Below the pieces are notes generated by a model. The model ran no database searches, had not been told where the DNA came from, and saw only the letters and a program-made list of their open reading frames with translations. Of a stretch of DNA of 64,000 nt, positions 18,173 through 24,781 are shown piece after piece. The stretch is from positions 6,883,442 to 6,947,441 of the forward strand of contig OZ024896.1 in assembly GCA_964017195.1 (NCBI GenBank), given 5' to 3'. A program made the position numbers and the translations under genes. Each line of letters starts with the position of its first letter. Position 1 is the first letter of the stretch. Source of the stretch: Siderastrea radians. Lineage: Eukaryota; Cnidaria; Anthozoa; Scleractinia; Rhizangiidae.

Positions 18173-19573
18173 ATGCCTGACGTGAGTACACAAAGCGCCC
18201 CGGCTCACCCACGTTCCGAAGGGACCGTCAACCCGGCGTTACGGATTTTCAAGGTGCCACCGACCGACATTAGCATCAATGCCTATCGCATGGTCACCAT
18301 TCAACCCACCACCACGGGTATCAATCCCATGGAATTCATCATTCCTGGATTAGACGATTTTGTGGATTTGGGACGCAGTTACTTTACCATGGAATTGAGA
18401 TTGCAGAAAAGTACGAACGATGACTTGGTGGCCGCTCAAAAATTGTGGCCCGTCAACAATTTGGCCCATTCCATCATCAAACAAATTGACTTGCAGTTGA
18501 ATGGCACGTTGATCAGTCCACAATCCGACACGTATCATTACAAAGCTTACCTGGAAACCTTGTTGAATTATGACCGAGAAGATGGCAAGACCGTGTTGGG
18601 ACCCCAAGGCTGGTTCAATCAAGTGGATTTCCCACCCGCATGGACGGCCAACAATACCAACAGTGCAGCACCACATAATGACTACCGGGATCTCCCCGCC
18701 AATCACAAAGCAGCCTTGGCTGCCATGGTAGCCGAAACCGCCAAGTATGCAGGAGGTGTCACCCACAGTCTGGTGTTTACCCCCCACCTGGAAGTCTTTC
18801 ATACCGGCAAACTGTTGGTGCCTGGCATCGAAATCAAGATGAAATTTCATTTCAATGCTCCCAGCCTGTTTTTCAATGGAGTGGGTCTAGCTGGTCGATT
18901 GATGGAAGGGGATGTGAAACTACGGTTTCATCTCTGCCAACTGCGTTTGAATGACGCCATCTACCACAGTTTGTCTGAAAAAAGACACAATGAAGGCCAA
19001 GTGGCGTCTTACCCGACCGTCCGCAGTGAAATCCGGACCTTCACCATGCAAGACAACCTGGTCCGCTTTGATATCCCCAACCTGTTTCAAAACAGAATAC
19101 CGGACCGATTGATTGTGGGGTTACTGGACAGCCGTGCCTTCAATGGAGATGTGACCCGAGATCCTTTCTGTTTCCAGAAATTTGGACTGACGTCCATTAA
19201 ACAGATTGTCAAAGGCGAAGAATACCCTTATGAAACCCTGCAGTTAGTGCACAACAATGGCACCCGAGATAACTTGGGGTACTTCCGGTTTCTGCAAGCC
19301 AGTGGTGCCTGGTGTAAAAAGAAAGGCAATATGGTAGAACTAGGAGATTGGGGCCACAGGAAAAATTGTACCTTGTACATGTTTGACAATGTGGCCAATG
19401 GATGTGCCGACAGTCAAAACCTCAACCCCAAGCAAACGGGCGATTTACAACTGGTCTTGGAATTTGGAGCTGCCCCCGGTGTCAATATAACCGTGCTCGT
19501 CTATGGAGAATTTGAGAATTTGCTGGAGATTGACAGGAACGGAGCTGTGTTGTATAACATTTACCAGCACTGA
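18173..19573 (+). CDS. Major capsid protein candidate (double jelly-roll, hexon-type)
   Basis: 466 residues. Features of the Polinton major capsid family: an N-terminal segment with FKVPPTDISI, then PTTTGINPMEFIIPG, a long strand-rich region with YFTMELRLQK and SIIKQIDLQLNGTLI, the segment YHYKAYLETLLNYDRE, a second half with VPGIEIKMKFHFNAP, and a C-terminus with LVLEFGAAPGVNITVLVYGEF. The order of strand-rich blocks with the LNGTLISPQSDTYHYKAYLETLL-type region is what I recognise as Polinton MCP. It is quoted only in pieces. The protease follows after 2 nt and the basic core proteins precede it, the usual morphogenetic block. Two jelly-roll domains building trimeric hexon-like capsomers are expected. 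Confidence 0.85.
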   Translation: MPDVSTQSAPAHPRSEGTVNPALRIFKVPPTDISINAYRMVTIQPTTTGINPMEFIIPGLDDFVDLGRSYFTMELRLQKSTNDDLVAAQKLWPVNNLAHSIIKQIDLQLNGTLISPQSDTYHYKAYLETLLNYDREDGKTVLGPQGWFNQVDFPPAWTANNTNSAAPHNDYRDLPANHKAALAAMVAETAKYAGGVTHSLVFTPHLEVFHTGKLLVPGIEIKMKFHFNAPSLFFNGVGLAGRLMEGDVKLRFHLCQLRLNDAIYHSLSEKRHNEGQVASYPTVRSEIRTFTMQDNLVRFDIPNLFQNRIPDRLIVGLLDSRAFNGDVTRDPFCFQKFGLTSIKQIVKGEEYPYETLQLVHNNGTRDNLGYFRFLQASGAWCKKKGNMVELGDWGHRKNCTLYMFDNVANGCADSQNLNPKQTGDLQLVLEFGAAPGVNITVLVYGEFENLLEIDRNGAVLYNIYQH

Positions 19574-19575
19574 AG

Positions 19576-20115
19576 ATGGAACACGTGGCCTTGAATAATG
19601 TCCAGTTGGATTATTTAGCCCGAGACGACCCCCAATTGAAACCGATGTTTTACGGGACGGTGGCCTGTGATCGTTTACCCAAGAGTCCTCTCAAGACCCA
19701 ACCCCAAGGGTACATTGTGAATACCGACCCACACGATCAACCGGGACAACATTGGTTAGCGGTGTGGACAGATCGAAACGTGTGTGAAGTCCTCGACAGT
19801 TATGCTTTACCCCTGGACACGTACGTGCAAGCTACCCCGTTACGAGATTGGATTGTCCACCATTGGAAGTATGTGGTGACCAATGGCAAGTCCCTGCAAA
19901 CCATTTCAAGCAAGAGTTGTGGGGATTACGCCTTGTTGTACTTGAAAGCCAAAGCCCGTGGACGGACCTTGCAAGACTTTTTAAATGAGTTTTCCGATCA
20001 TGATTATGTAAGCAATGACCATCAAGCCGGTCAACGCCTTCAACAATTGATTGTAGGCCAAGAAGCCCGATGGTATCAACTGTGTTGTCATCCGTATCAT
20101 CAACGGAATGATTAA
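19576..20115 (+). CDS. Adenovirus-type (C5/Ulp1-like) maturation cysteine protease
   Basis: 179 residues. Catalytic set in the expected order: H59 in GQHWLAVW, D74 in EVLDSYALP, Q108 in LQTISSKSCGDYAL and nucleophile C115. Length and motif spacing fit Polinton and adenovirus proteases. It is expected to cut virion precursors after Gly-Gly. Several small proteins in this element carry QRGG or MRGG sites that fit this specificity. The gene begins 2 nt after the capsid stop, and an AATAAA (20115-20120) overlaps its end, after which the tRNA-like gene begins. Confidence 0.9.
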   Translation: MEHVALNNVQLDYLARDDPQLKPMFYGTVACDRLPKSPLKTQPQGYIVNTDPHDQPGQHWLAVWTDRNVCEVLDSYALPLDTYVQATPLRDWIVHHWKYVVTNGKSLQTISSKSCGDYALLYLKAKARGRTLQDFLNEFSDHDYVSNDHQAGQRLQQLIVGQEARWYQLCCHPYHQRND

Positions 20116-20143
20116 ATAAAATATGTTGGAAAAAACGTGTGTC

Positions 20144-20229
20144 GGAGTCGTAGCTCAGTCGGTAGAGCCTTTGGACCTGATTCAGAATAGCGATTGGGTC
20201 GTGCGTGGGTTCGAGTCCCACCGATTCCA
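20144..20229 (+). tRNA. tRNA-like gene, best cloverleaf has anticodon CTG and a long variable arm
   Basis: Acceptor stem GGAGTCG (20144-20150) pairs with CGATTCC (20222-20228) with one G-U pair. D arm GCTC/GAGC with loop AGTCGGTA. Anticodon stem TTTGG (20170-20174) with TCAGA (20182-20186), all five pairs including two G-U, loop ACCTGAT giving anticodon CTG (20177-20179). The variable arm is 18 nt with a possible GCGA/TCGT hairpin. T arm GTGGG/CCCAC with TTCGAGT. Discriminator A at 20229, no encoded CCA. The pol III A box TAGCTCAGTCGG and B box GGTTCGAGTCC match consensus. Oddities: C instead of U at position 33 and a class II-length variable arm with a glutamine-type anticodon. A short-intron or non-decoding tRNA-like RNA remains possible. 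Confidence 0.75.
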
Positions 20230-20231
20230 AT

Positions 20232-20252
20232 AAAAAGGTGCCTTTTTTTTTT
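20232..20252 (+). terminator. Pol III-type terminator after the tRNA-like gene
   Basis: Ten consecutive T residues at 20243-20252 begin 13 nt after the tRNA end. They are preceded by AAAAAGG/CCTTTTT, which can form a hairpin. The overlapping AATAAAAAGG (20229-20238) sits 41 nt before the ATPase start and may double as its TATA-like element. Confidence 0.7.
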
Positions 20253-20269
20253 CTAAGGGTAGTATCATC

Positions 20270-20923
20270 ATGCAAATGGGGAAACCGTTTCGTTTTCATA
20301 CCCCCTCCTCTATCTTGGTGGTGGGCCCGTCGGGATGTGGCAAAACCGTGTTTACGGAAAAACTCTTGGTAGACAACCCGGAGTTGTTTGACACCCCACC
20401 GACCCAACTGCATTATTGTTATGGGGCGTGGCAAGATCGTTTTCAAGGCATGCAAGATCATGGGGTGGTGTTTCACGAAGGGATTCCCGATCATGACGCG
20501 TTGGTCCAATGGTTTCCTGAAGGACAGGGGGTCCTGGTCTTGGACGATTTAATGGACGAAGGGAGTCACGATAAACGCGTGTTGGATTTATTCACCAAAC
20601 ATTCGCATCATCAAGGGGTGACGGTGTTGTACTTGTGCCAAGACATGTTTCCCGTGGGGCGCTATGCCAAAAGTATATCCCGCAATGCTCATTACATTGT
20701 GGCGTTCAAGAACCCCCGAGATCAATTAGGGGTACGCAATGTGATGCTGCAATCGTTTCCGACGACTTGGAAAGACACGTTGGAGACGTTTCATCAAGCC
20801 ACCACCCGCCCGTATGGGTATTTGGTGTTGGATTTACACCCCGCCTCCTCCGATCAACAACGGTTGTTGAGTCACCTATTAAAAGACGAAGGATGGACGC
20901 GCACTTATCAAAAGCGAGTATAA
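20270..20923 (+). CDS. FtsK/HerA-type genome packaging ATPase
   Basis: 217 residues. Walker A GPSGCGKT at 19-26 after a short beta strand (SILVVG), Walker B VLVLDD at 88-93, then a SHDKRVLDLFTKHSHHQGV segment typical of the A32/FtsK-like packaging ATPases of Polintons, virophages and large DNA viruses. It pumps genome DNA into preformed capsids. The start is at the ATG in the sequence ATCATCATGCAAATG, 41 nt after AATAAAAAGG and just past the pol III T-run of the tRNA-like gene. The C-terminal tail is Leu-rich and ends 34 nt before the next gene. Confidence 0.92.
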   Translation: MQMGKPFRFHTPSSILVVGPSGCGKTVFTEKLLVDNPELFDTPPTQLHYCYGAWQDRFQGMQDHGVVFHEGIPDHDALVQWFPEGQGVLVLDDLMDEGSHDKRVLDLFTKHSHHQGVTVLYLCQDMFPVGRYAKSISRNAHYIVAFKNPRDQLGVRNVMLQSFPTTWKDTLETFHQATTRPYGYLVLDLHPASSDQQRLLSHLLKDEGWTRTYQKRV

Positions 20924-20957
20924 AGGGACCCTTGGAACAGGAAACAAGAGAGTAATC

Positions 20958-21890
20958 ATGGCCGATGATGACGACCGTCAACCTCCGCAATCGTACGATA
21001 CCGTGGCCCCGGCGGGGGTCGGGGCGTCCAGCAGCAATGTCATGTCCCCAGGGGCCTTCCAAGATCTGTTTTTCACGGGAGACGAAGGCCTTATCGACGT
21101 GGCCATGGAGGAAATGCCCCCTGATCCCCTCTATGAGTTTATGCAATCCATCCCCCCTGCCGACGTCATCGCGAGCTGGCCCGATGTGACTGGTGTACCC
21201 CCTGCCCAGGCCTCTTCCCCCGCGGGGGTAGGAAGTCAAGCATCCCATTCACCCTCATTCCAAAGCCCCCAGACCACTCCGGAGTCCCCGAGAAGTCCCC
21301 CTGGTTGGCGAACACTCCCAAGTGGTCGGACAGCCGCGGGTGCTGGAGGTGATGGTAATGGACGTGGTAGTGGTAGTGGTGGACGTGGGGGTAGTGGTGG
21401 ACGTGGTAGTGGTGGACGTGGTGGACGTGGTAGTGGTGGACGTGGGGGTAGTGGTAGTGGTGGACGTGGGGGTAGTGGACGTGGTGGTGGTGGAGGAGGT
21501 GCTGGGGGTGCTGGTGGAGGAGGTGCTGGTGGTGCTGGTGGAGGAGGTGCTGGGGGTGCTGGTGGCGGTGGAGGAGGTGGAGGAGGTGGTGGTGGTGGTG
21601 GCGGTGGCCGTCGTGGTGGCCGACGCGGACGACGGCGACGACGACTTTTCCCCGGTTCACCTAGGACACCTGGCTCCAGTCCTTCCACTCCCGGATCGTC
21701 TGGCAGACAACCTCGTACCTTGCGTCAAGCCGATTTACAACGACGTTTACGCATGCTGTTACAAGATCAAGAACAATTAGCCCAAGGACGTGAAATTGCC
21801 AATGTCACCATGACCAATAGCATTGTCACCAGTTATAAACAAGGAGGAGCACCGAGTGTACAAACCTCGTCGTCCCGCGTGTCGCCGTGA
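20958..21890 (+). CDS. Gly-rich virion-associated protein
   Basis: 310 residues. N-terminal 95: acidic, with a helical segment (EEMPPDPLYEFMQSIPPADV). Residues about 125-220 are an almost pure Gly/Arg/Ser low-complexity tract encoded by GGT/GGA repeats, followed by RRGGRRGRRRRR. The C-terminal 50 residues form a charged helix (LQRRLRMLLQDQEQLAQG) and then IANVTMTNSIVTSYKQGG, a kind of ending I associate with a recurring Polinton structural protein. The Gly tract is repeat-prone, and its length probably varies between copies. TATAAAGGG starts 39 nt before the ATG. The role is unknown; phase-separating or nucleic-acid-binding tracts of this type are common in RNA-binding proteins, but no fold can be assigned. 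Confidence 0.6.
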   Translation: MADDDDRQPPQSYDTVAPAGVGASSSNVMSPGAFQDLFFTGDEGLIDVAMEEMPPDPLYEFMQSIPPADVIASWPDVTGVPPAQASSPAGVGSQASHSPSFQSPQTTPESPRSPPGWRTLPSGRTAAGAGGDGNGRGSGSGGRGGSGGRGSGGRGGRGSGGRGGSGSGGRGGSGRGGGGGGAGGAGGGGAGGAGGGGAGGAGGGGGGGGGGGGGGGGRRGGRRGRRRRRLFPGSPRTPGSSPSTPGSSGRQPRTLRQADLQRRLRMLLQDQEQLAQGREIANVTMTNSIVTSYKQGGAPSVQTSSSRVSP

Positions 21891-21892
21891 AG

Positions 21893-22039
21893 ATGAAAAC
21901 CGTCGTGTCCTTATTGAATGGATCGAAACAGCATGGACTTCCCTTCCCGCCGGAATTATTACAACGCATGGATTCCTTGTATGCCTTTTATCATCAACAA
22001 TGGTGGTGTTATCGCAAAATGTTAAATCATTACAAATGA
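21893..22039 (+). CDS. Small 48-residue ORF overlapping the membrane protein gene
   Basis: Begins MKTVVSLLNGSKQHG two bases after the preceding stop and ends in a TGA that overlaps the next ATG as ATGA (22036-22039). The protein is helical with LQRMDSLYAFYHQQWW. It may be an independent peptide translationally coupled to the downstream gene. Alternatively it is the N-terminal part of an originally longer membrane protein now in another frame, since its sequence reads naturally as the helix preceding the hydrophobic domain. It has no signal peptide. Confidence 0.45.
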   Translation: MKTVVSLLNGSKQHGLPFPPELLQRMDSLYAFYHQQWWCYRKMLNHYK

Positions 22040-22557
22040 TCAATGCCTTGTTCAATGGCATGGCCTTACTCCTGATGGCCGCTGGCATGATTGCGGGCCC
22101 TCTGTTGGACAACAGTACCTTGGTAGCCTGTTTGGCGGCCGTGGGCACCGTGGTCAAAGGATGGAACGATTTTAAACAATACCGATTTAAAGTGACCATG
22201 AGTCGATTTGCGTTTACCACCTATGCCAAAGCCTTGACCGAATTGAAAACCCATGTGCGTGGTATTCCCTTGGAGGATCTGGAACGGTTTTTAATCAAGA
22301 TGCAAACCTTGGATGATACCATTGTGGATTTCACCCCTCCGTTACCGAAACGATGTCTCCAAGATTACCATCGTCATTTTGTGTACCAACCCTTGGAAGC
22401 CCTATGCTATGTAGACGGATGTCCTCGTCCCTTGAAACCCAAAGACTACTGGATCCATAAAAAGCCGCTCCCTCCCAGTCCTACACTCTTAGAACCATGG
22501 CCGTCCAACGACGACGACGACGACGCAGAAAAAGGAAACAACGAGGAGGGGCTTTAA
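22036..22557 (+). CDS. Polinton membrane protein
   Basis: 173 residues from the ATGA-coupled start; another in-frame ATG at 22000 would add 12 residues. A hydrophobic hairpin spans roughly residues 4-45 (NALFNGMALLLMAAGMIAG and LVACLAAVGTVV), giving two membrane segments. A helical region and the motif TLDDTIVDFTPPLP follow, a pattern I associate with a conserved Polinton membrane protein. The C-terminus is acidic. It probably sits in an internal virion membrane or in host membranes during assembly. The last 60 nt overlap the next gene in another frame. The longer frame upstream of 22000 has no ATG. Confidence 0.6.
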   Translation: MINALFNGMALLLMAAGMIAGPLLDNSTLVACLAAVGTVVKGWNDFKQYRFKVTMSRFAFTTYAKALTELKTHVRGIPLEDLERFLIKMQTLDDTIVDFTPPLPKRCLQDYHRHFVYQPLEALCYVDGCPRPLKPKDYWIHKKPLPPSPTLLEPWPSNDDDDDAEKGNNEEGL

Positions 22558-22835
22558 TACGCCGCAAACCCCGTTTGGTGGATAAAATTGCCCATGGCAT
22601 GAGTATGTTTCTCTCAGGTCCCGCGCCTGGGTTTGGACTGGCTTTAGGCAAATTAGGCGGGCAAGCCTTGAAAGGCATTACCGATAATGTGCAACATTAC
22701 CGACGACGACGACAACGAGGTGGGGGTTGGTGGTCCGATTTCAAACGCAATACCCGTCAAGGCTATAAAGAGACGCGAGATGCCATCAAACAAGACAAAG
22801 CCCTTCAACGTTTCTTGACGGGTCGACCATGGTGA
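22497..22835 (+). CDS. Small basic protein with two QRGG sites
   Basis: 112 residues. An Arg/Lys tract (5-14) leads into QRGG at 15-18, then a Gly/Leu-rich hydrophobic stretch (FLSGPAPGFGLALGKLGG), a second RRRRQRGG with QRGG at 73-76, and a charged C-terminus. Two-site cleavage would release a central 58-residue peptide. Such double processing recalls adenovirus core and cement precursors; this is inferred from motif and context. A CATAAAAAG element starts 41 nt before the ATG, in the upstream gene. The last 7 nt overlap the next small gene. Confidence 0.55.
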   Translation: MAVQRRRRRRRKRKQRGGALIRRKPRLVDKIAHGMSMFLSGPAPGFGLALGKLGGQALKGITDNVQHYRRRRQRGGGWWSDFKRNTRQGYKETRDAIKQDKALQRFLTGRPW

Positions 22836-22999
22836 GGAGAAGACGACGACGACGCCGTCGTCAACGAGGTGGTTTTTTAAATCTATTGGTCCCTGCCATG
22901 GTGGGATTGGGGAAAGCCGTGGCCTTGGAAACGGATAAACGTATAAAACGCACGATCCAAAAAGCCAATCAACGCTATCGTCGTCGCCGTCATCGATAA
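22829..22999 (+). CDS. 56-residue Arg-rich core protein, paralog of the one at 17349
   Basis: Starts ATGGTGAGGAG in a GACCATGG context. Nine Arg residues (3-11) precede QRGG (12-15), then FLNLLVPAMVGLGKAVALE and a basic tail ending RRRRHR before TAA at 22997. The hydrophobic block NLLVPAMVGLGKAVAL aligns with LAALVPALIAVGKAAAL of the 17349 protein, so these are diverged duplicates. It overlaps the preceding gene by 7 nt and ends 3 nt before the next ATG. Probable protease substrate and DNA-binding core peptide. Confidence 0.6.
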   Translation: MVRRRRRRRRRQRGGFLNLLVPAMVGLGKAVALETDKRIKRTIQKANQRYRRRRHR

Positions 23000-23002
23000 A
23001 CG

Positions 23003-23329
23003 ATGCAACGTCTTCGACGTCAATTACCGTTTTTACGGTCCATGTTACAAGAAGCCAATGGTTCCAAACGTCAAGAGTTGTTACAACATGCCAATGCCGA
23101 TCAAATCAATGCTGTGAGTGAACTGGTGTTGAACTTCTTAAAAAACAAGATTCCCGTCACACCCCCCATGCTGGCTAACCTTCAACCCTATAAAAAGGTG
23201 CTACGCGATTTGGGACGTCGTCGACATTCCGTCAAAAAACGTCGTGCGTGGTTAGTCCAACAAAAAGGACGCGGCTTGTTTCAAGGACTTCACGAGGTGT
23301 TATGTCAATGTGCTCGACCGACCCGTTAA
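23003..23329 (+). CDS. Small conserved helical Polinton protein
   Basis: 108 residues. All-helical pattern with Leu/Ala heptads (FLRSMLQEANGSKRQELLQHA and INAVSELVLNFLKNKIPV), then a basic block (LRDLGRRRHSVKKRRAWLV) and QQKGRGLFQGL. This helix / basic / KG(x)G-hydrophobic layout recurs in Polintons of several animals as far as I can recall. The KGRG position corresponds to the Gly-Gly site of its relatives. A virion component is likely; the function is unknown. It is followed, as usual, by a small Cys-containing ORF and a longer partner protein. Confidence 0.55.
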   Translation: MQRLRRQLPFLRSMLQEANGSKRQELLQHANADQINAVSELVLNFLKNKIPVTPPMLANLQPYKKVLRDLGRRRHSVKKRRAWLVQQKGRGLFQGLHEVLCQCARPTR

Positions 23330-23541
23330 CCCTGGCCACATGGATGACCCTGTTACAAGAGGCCAATCGGACCACCGACCGGTGGAAAGAGGCCTGTTCT
23401 TATTGGAAGCATAAATATCACCTGTTGTATCGCGAGTACCAACATATGTTGAGGTCCCGCCTTTGTGAGAGCTGTCGTGAGATAGAAGACGGGGAACTTT
23501 GCGCCGATTGTAGTCAACCCCTATGGACGACGTCTACATGA
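23302..23541 (+). CDS. Small protein with CxxC...CxxC zinc knuckle
   Basis: 79 residues from MSMCSTD, overlapping the previous gene by 28 nt and the next by 19 nt. The middle is a Tyr/Trp-rich helix (WKEACSYWKHKYHLLYREYQ), and the C-terminal CESCREIEDGELCADC forms two Cys pairs 12 residues apart, suited to one zinc ion. An in-frame ATG two codons later is possible. The frame extends upstream but without ATG. Overlaps on both sides and the Cys pairs favour a real gene, though it is short. Confidence 0.45.
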   Translation: MSMCSTDPLTLATWMTLLQEANRTTDRWKEACSYWKHKYHLLYREYQHMLRSRLCESCREIEDGELCADCSQPLWTTST

Positions 23542-24179
23542 TTCCCCAGAAGGACTTGAATCAACTCATTCAATATTACAAAGGAGAACTCACCGAAAAT
23601 GCCTTGTTGAACAAAGCCGCGACGCTGGCCGCTAAAAAACATGTCTTGTTAGCCAATCCCGAATTACCCCCCGCCCTGGTCAATGCTCAAACCAAACCGT
23701 TGAGTCAAGAATTAATCAAGTTAACCAAACGCATTCGTCAATTTCCCGGAGGCGTGGGAGTGGGTGCCCCGGGGGCCCCGCCAGGCGAAGACGACGAAGA
23801 AGAAGCCGGGGATTTGGTGACGGGACCCGTGGAACAATGGTTGAAGCGCATGATAAAAGGAGGTCCGTCGGCTCCCAAACCCACCATTACCCCTGCTACC
23901 AGGGAAGGCGCGAGAGACCAGAGACCTTCTACCAGTCGAGGAGAAGAGAGACCTTCTACCAGTCGAGGGGATATCGGGTCGCGTTTAGAAGCCATTCGAG
24001 AACGGCGCAAGACCTTGGAAAAAAAGTTAGCTGAGAGTCCTTGGGCCAAAGGCAAGGGCAAAGGCAAAGGCAAAGGCGTCTCCCGTGAAGTGCAAGCATT
24101 GAAACCCTTACCCGGTTGGGAAGATTGGGCCAAAGGCAAACCACCCCGACGGAGACGTTTGCAGTACGACAGTGAGTAA
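23523..24179 (+). CDS. Polinton structural/assembly protein with STSRG repeats
   Basis: 218 residues. The N-terminal 75 residues are helical and look conserved (LIQYYKGELTENALLNKA, then AATLAAKKHVLL and PLSQELIKLTKRIRQ). This is followed by a Gly/Pro/Asp linker, an IKGGPSAP site that fits Gly-Gly processing, a direct repeat of RPSTSRG, a KGKGKGKGKG tract and a basic C-terminus. The DNA around 23926-23968 shows the repeated ACCTTCTACCAGTCGAGG unit. The pairing of a small helical protein (23003) with this type of protein is a recurrent Polinton arrangement as I recall it. Enzymatic motifs are absent; scaffold or core function is a guess. Confidence 0.55.
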   Translation: MDDVYMIPQKDLNQLIQYYKGELTENALLNKAATLAAKKHVLLANPELPPALVNAQTKPLSQELIKLTKRIRQFPGGVGVGAPGAPPGEDDEEEAGDLVTGPVEQWLKRMIKGGPSAPKPTITPATREGARDQRPSTSRGEERPSTSRGDIGSRLEAIRERRKTLEKKLAESPWAKGKGKGKGKGVSREVQALKPLPGWEDWAKGKPPRRRRLQYDSE

Positions 24180-24182
24180 ACC

Positions 24183-24545
24183 ATGCCCACCCACAGGAGG
24201 AGGAGAAGGGGTATCAAACGGAAACGCACCCAACGTGGAGGGGCCGTGGATGTCCAAAAATGGATCGCGAAAACCGGCAAAGAATTTCATTGGCCTGGGT
24301 ATCAGTACATGGGCCCTGGCACGCATTTGGCCAAACGTCTAAAACGTGGGGATCCCGGGATCAATCGCTTGGACCAAATTGCGAAACAACACGACATTGA
24401 TTACAGCCGTGCTAAGAATTTGCAAGATAAATGGAAAGCCGATACCAAGATGATCCAAGCCATTGATCGATTACCCGGCAAGAAAACCAAGACGGAACGG
24501 GTGGTCAAGAAAATCATGCAAGCCAAGAAACGTTTAAAATTGTAA
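24183..24545 (+). CDS. Parvovirus VP1-type phospholipase A2 virion protein
   Basis: 120 residues. An Arg-rich N-terminus ends in QRGG at 17-20, so protease maturation could free the domain. The calcium loop YMGPGTHL is at 42-49 and the catalytic pair H70-D71 in KQHDIDYSRAK, with a further D87 in KADTKM. These are the hallmarks of the compact PLA2 of parvovirus VP1 unique regions, where it breaches endosomal membranes during entry. The C-terminal 30 residues are Lys-rich. The gene is last in the plus-strand structural block and is followed by AATAAA at 24579. A similar role in particle entry is plausible; activity is untested. Confidence 0.75.
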   Translation: MPTHRRRRRGIKRKRTQRGGAVDVQKWIAKTGKEFHWPGYQYMGPGTHLAKRLKRGDPGINRLDQIAKQHDIDYSRAKNLQDKWKADTKMIQAIDRLPGKKTKTERVVKKIMQAKKRLKL

Positions 24546-24549
24546 ACAC

Positions 24550-24584
24550 TTTAATAACACCCCATACCATGTTGTGTCAATAAA
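24550..24584. terminator. Polyadenylation signals for convergent units
   Basis: AATAAA at 24579-24584 lies 34 nt after the PLA2 stop. TTTAAT at 24550-24555 reads ATTAAA on the minus strand and may serve the minus-strand gene that ends at 24782, beyond the repeat array. Confidence 0.5.
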
Positions 24585-24639
24585 AAATGAAAATGTCAAT
24601 CACTGTCTCTTTGATCGTTCTACCACAATGTCACGAGGG

Positions 24640-24731
24640 AATGTTCTGCCAAATACGGAAACAATGTTCTGCCAAATACGGAAACAATGTTCTGCCAAAT
24701 ACGGAAACAATGTTCTGCCAAATACGGAAAC
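24640..24731. repeat. Four perfect 23-bp direct repeats (iteron-like)
   Basis: The unit AATGTTCTGCCAAATACGG plus AAAC occurs four times head to tail without change (24640, 24663, 24686, 24709), followed by a decayed fifth copy near 24751-24777 (ATGTTCTGCCAAAT). It lies between convergent genes in non-coding DNA. The function is unknown: candidate replication, insulator or termination element. Spacers are absent, so it is not a CRISPR array. Confidence 0.85.
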
Positions 24732-24781
24732 GCTTGAATGTTCTAATGTCACGATGTTCTGCCAAATGACGAAAACGAGGG

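Noticed and set aside
21166..21780. Pro-rich, His-rich and Val-rich frames overlapping the Gly-rich gene
   Set aside because: Shadows of the GGT/GGA repeat tract; the Gly-rich frame has the promoter, start and conserved-looking ends.
21823..22035. Longer N-terminus for the membrane protein
   Set aside because: The frame begins with TTG; the first ATGs are at 22000 and 22036, so the longer form is unlikely in a eukaryote.
24640..24731. CRISPR-like array
   Set aside because: Repeats are directly adjacent without spacers, in a eukaryotic element.
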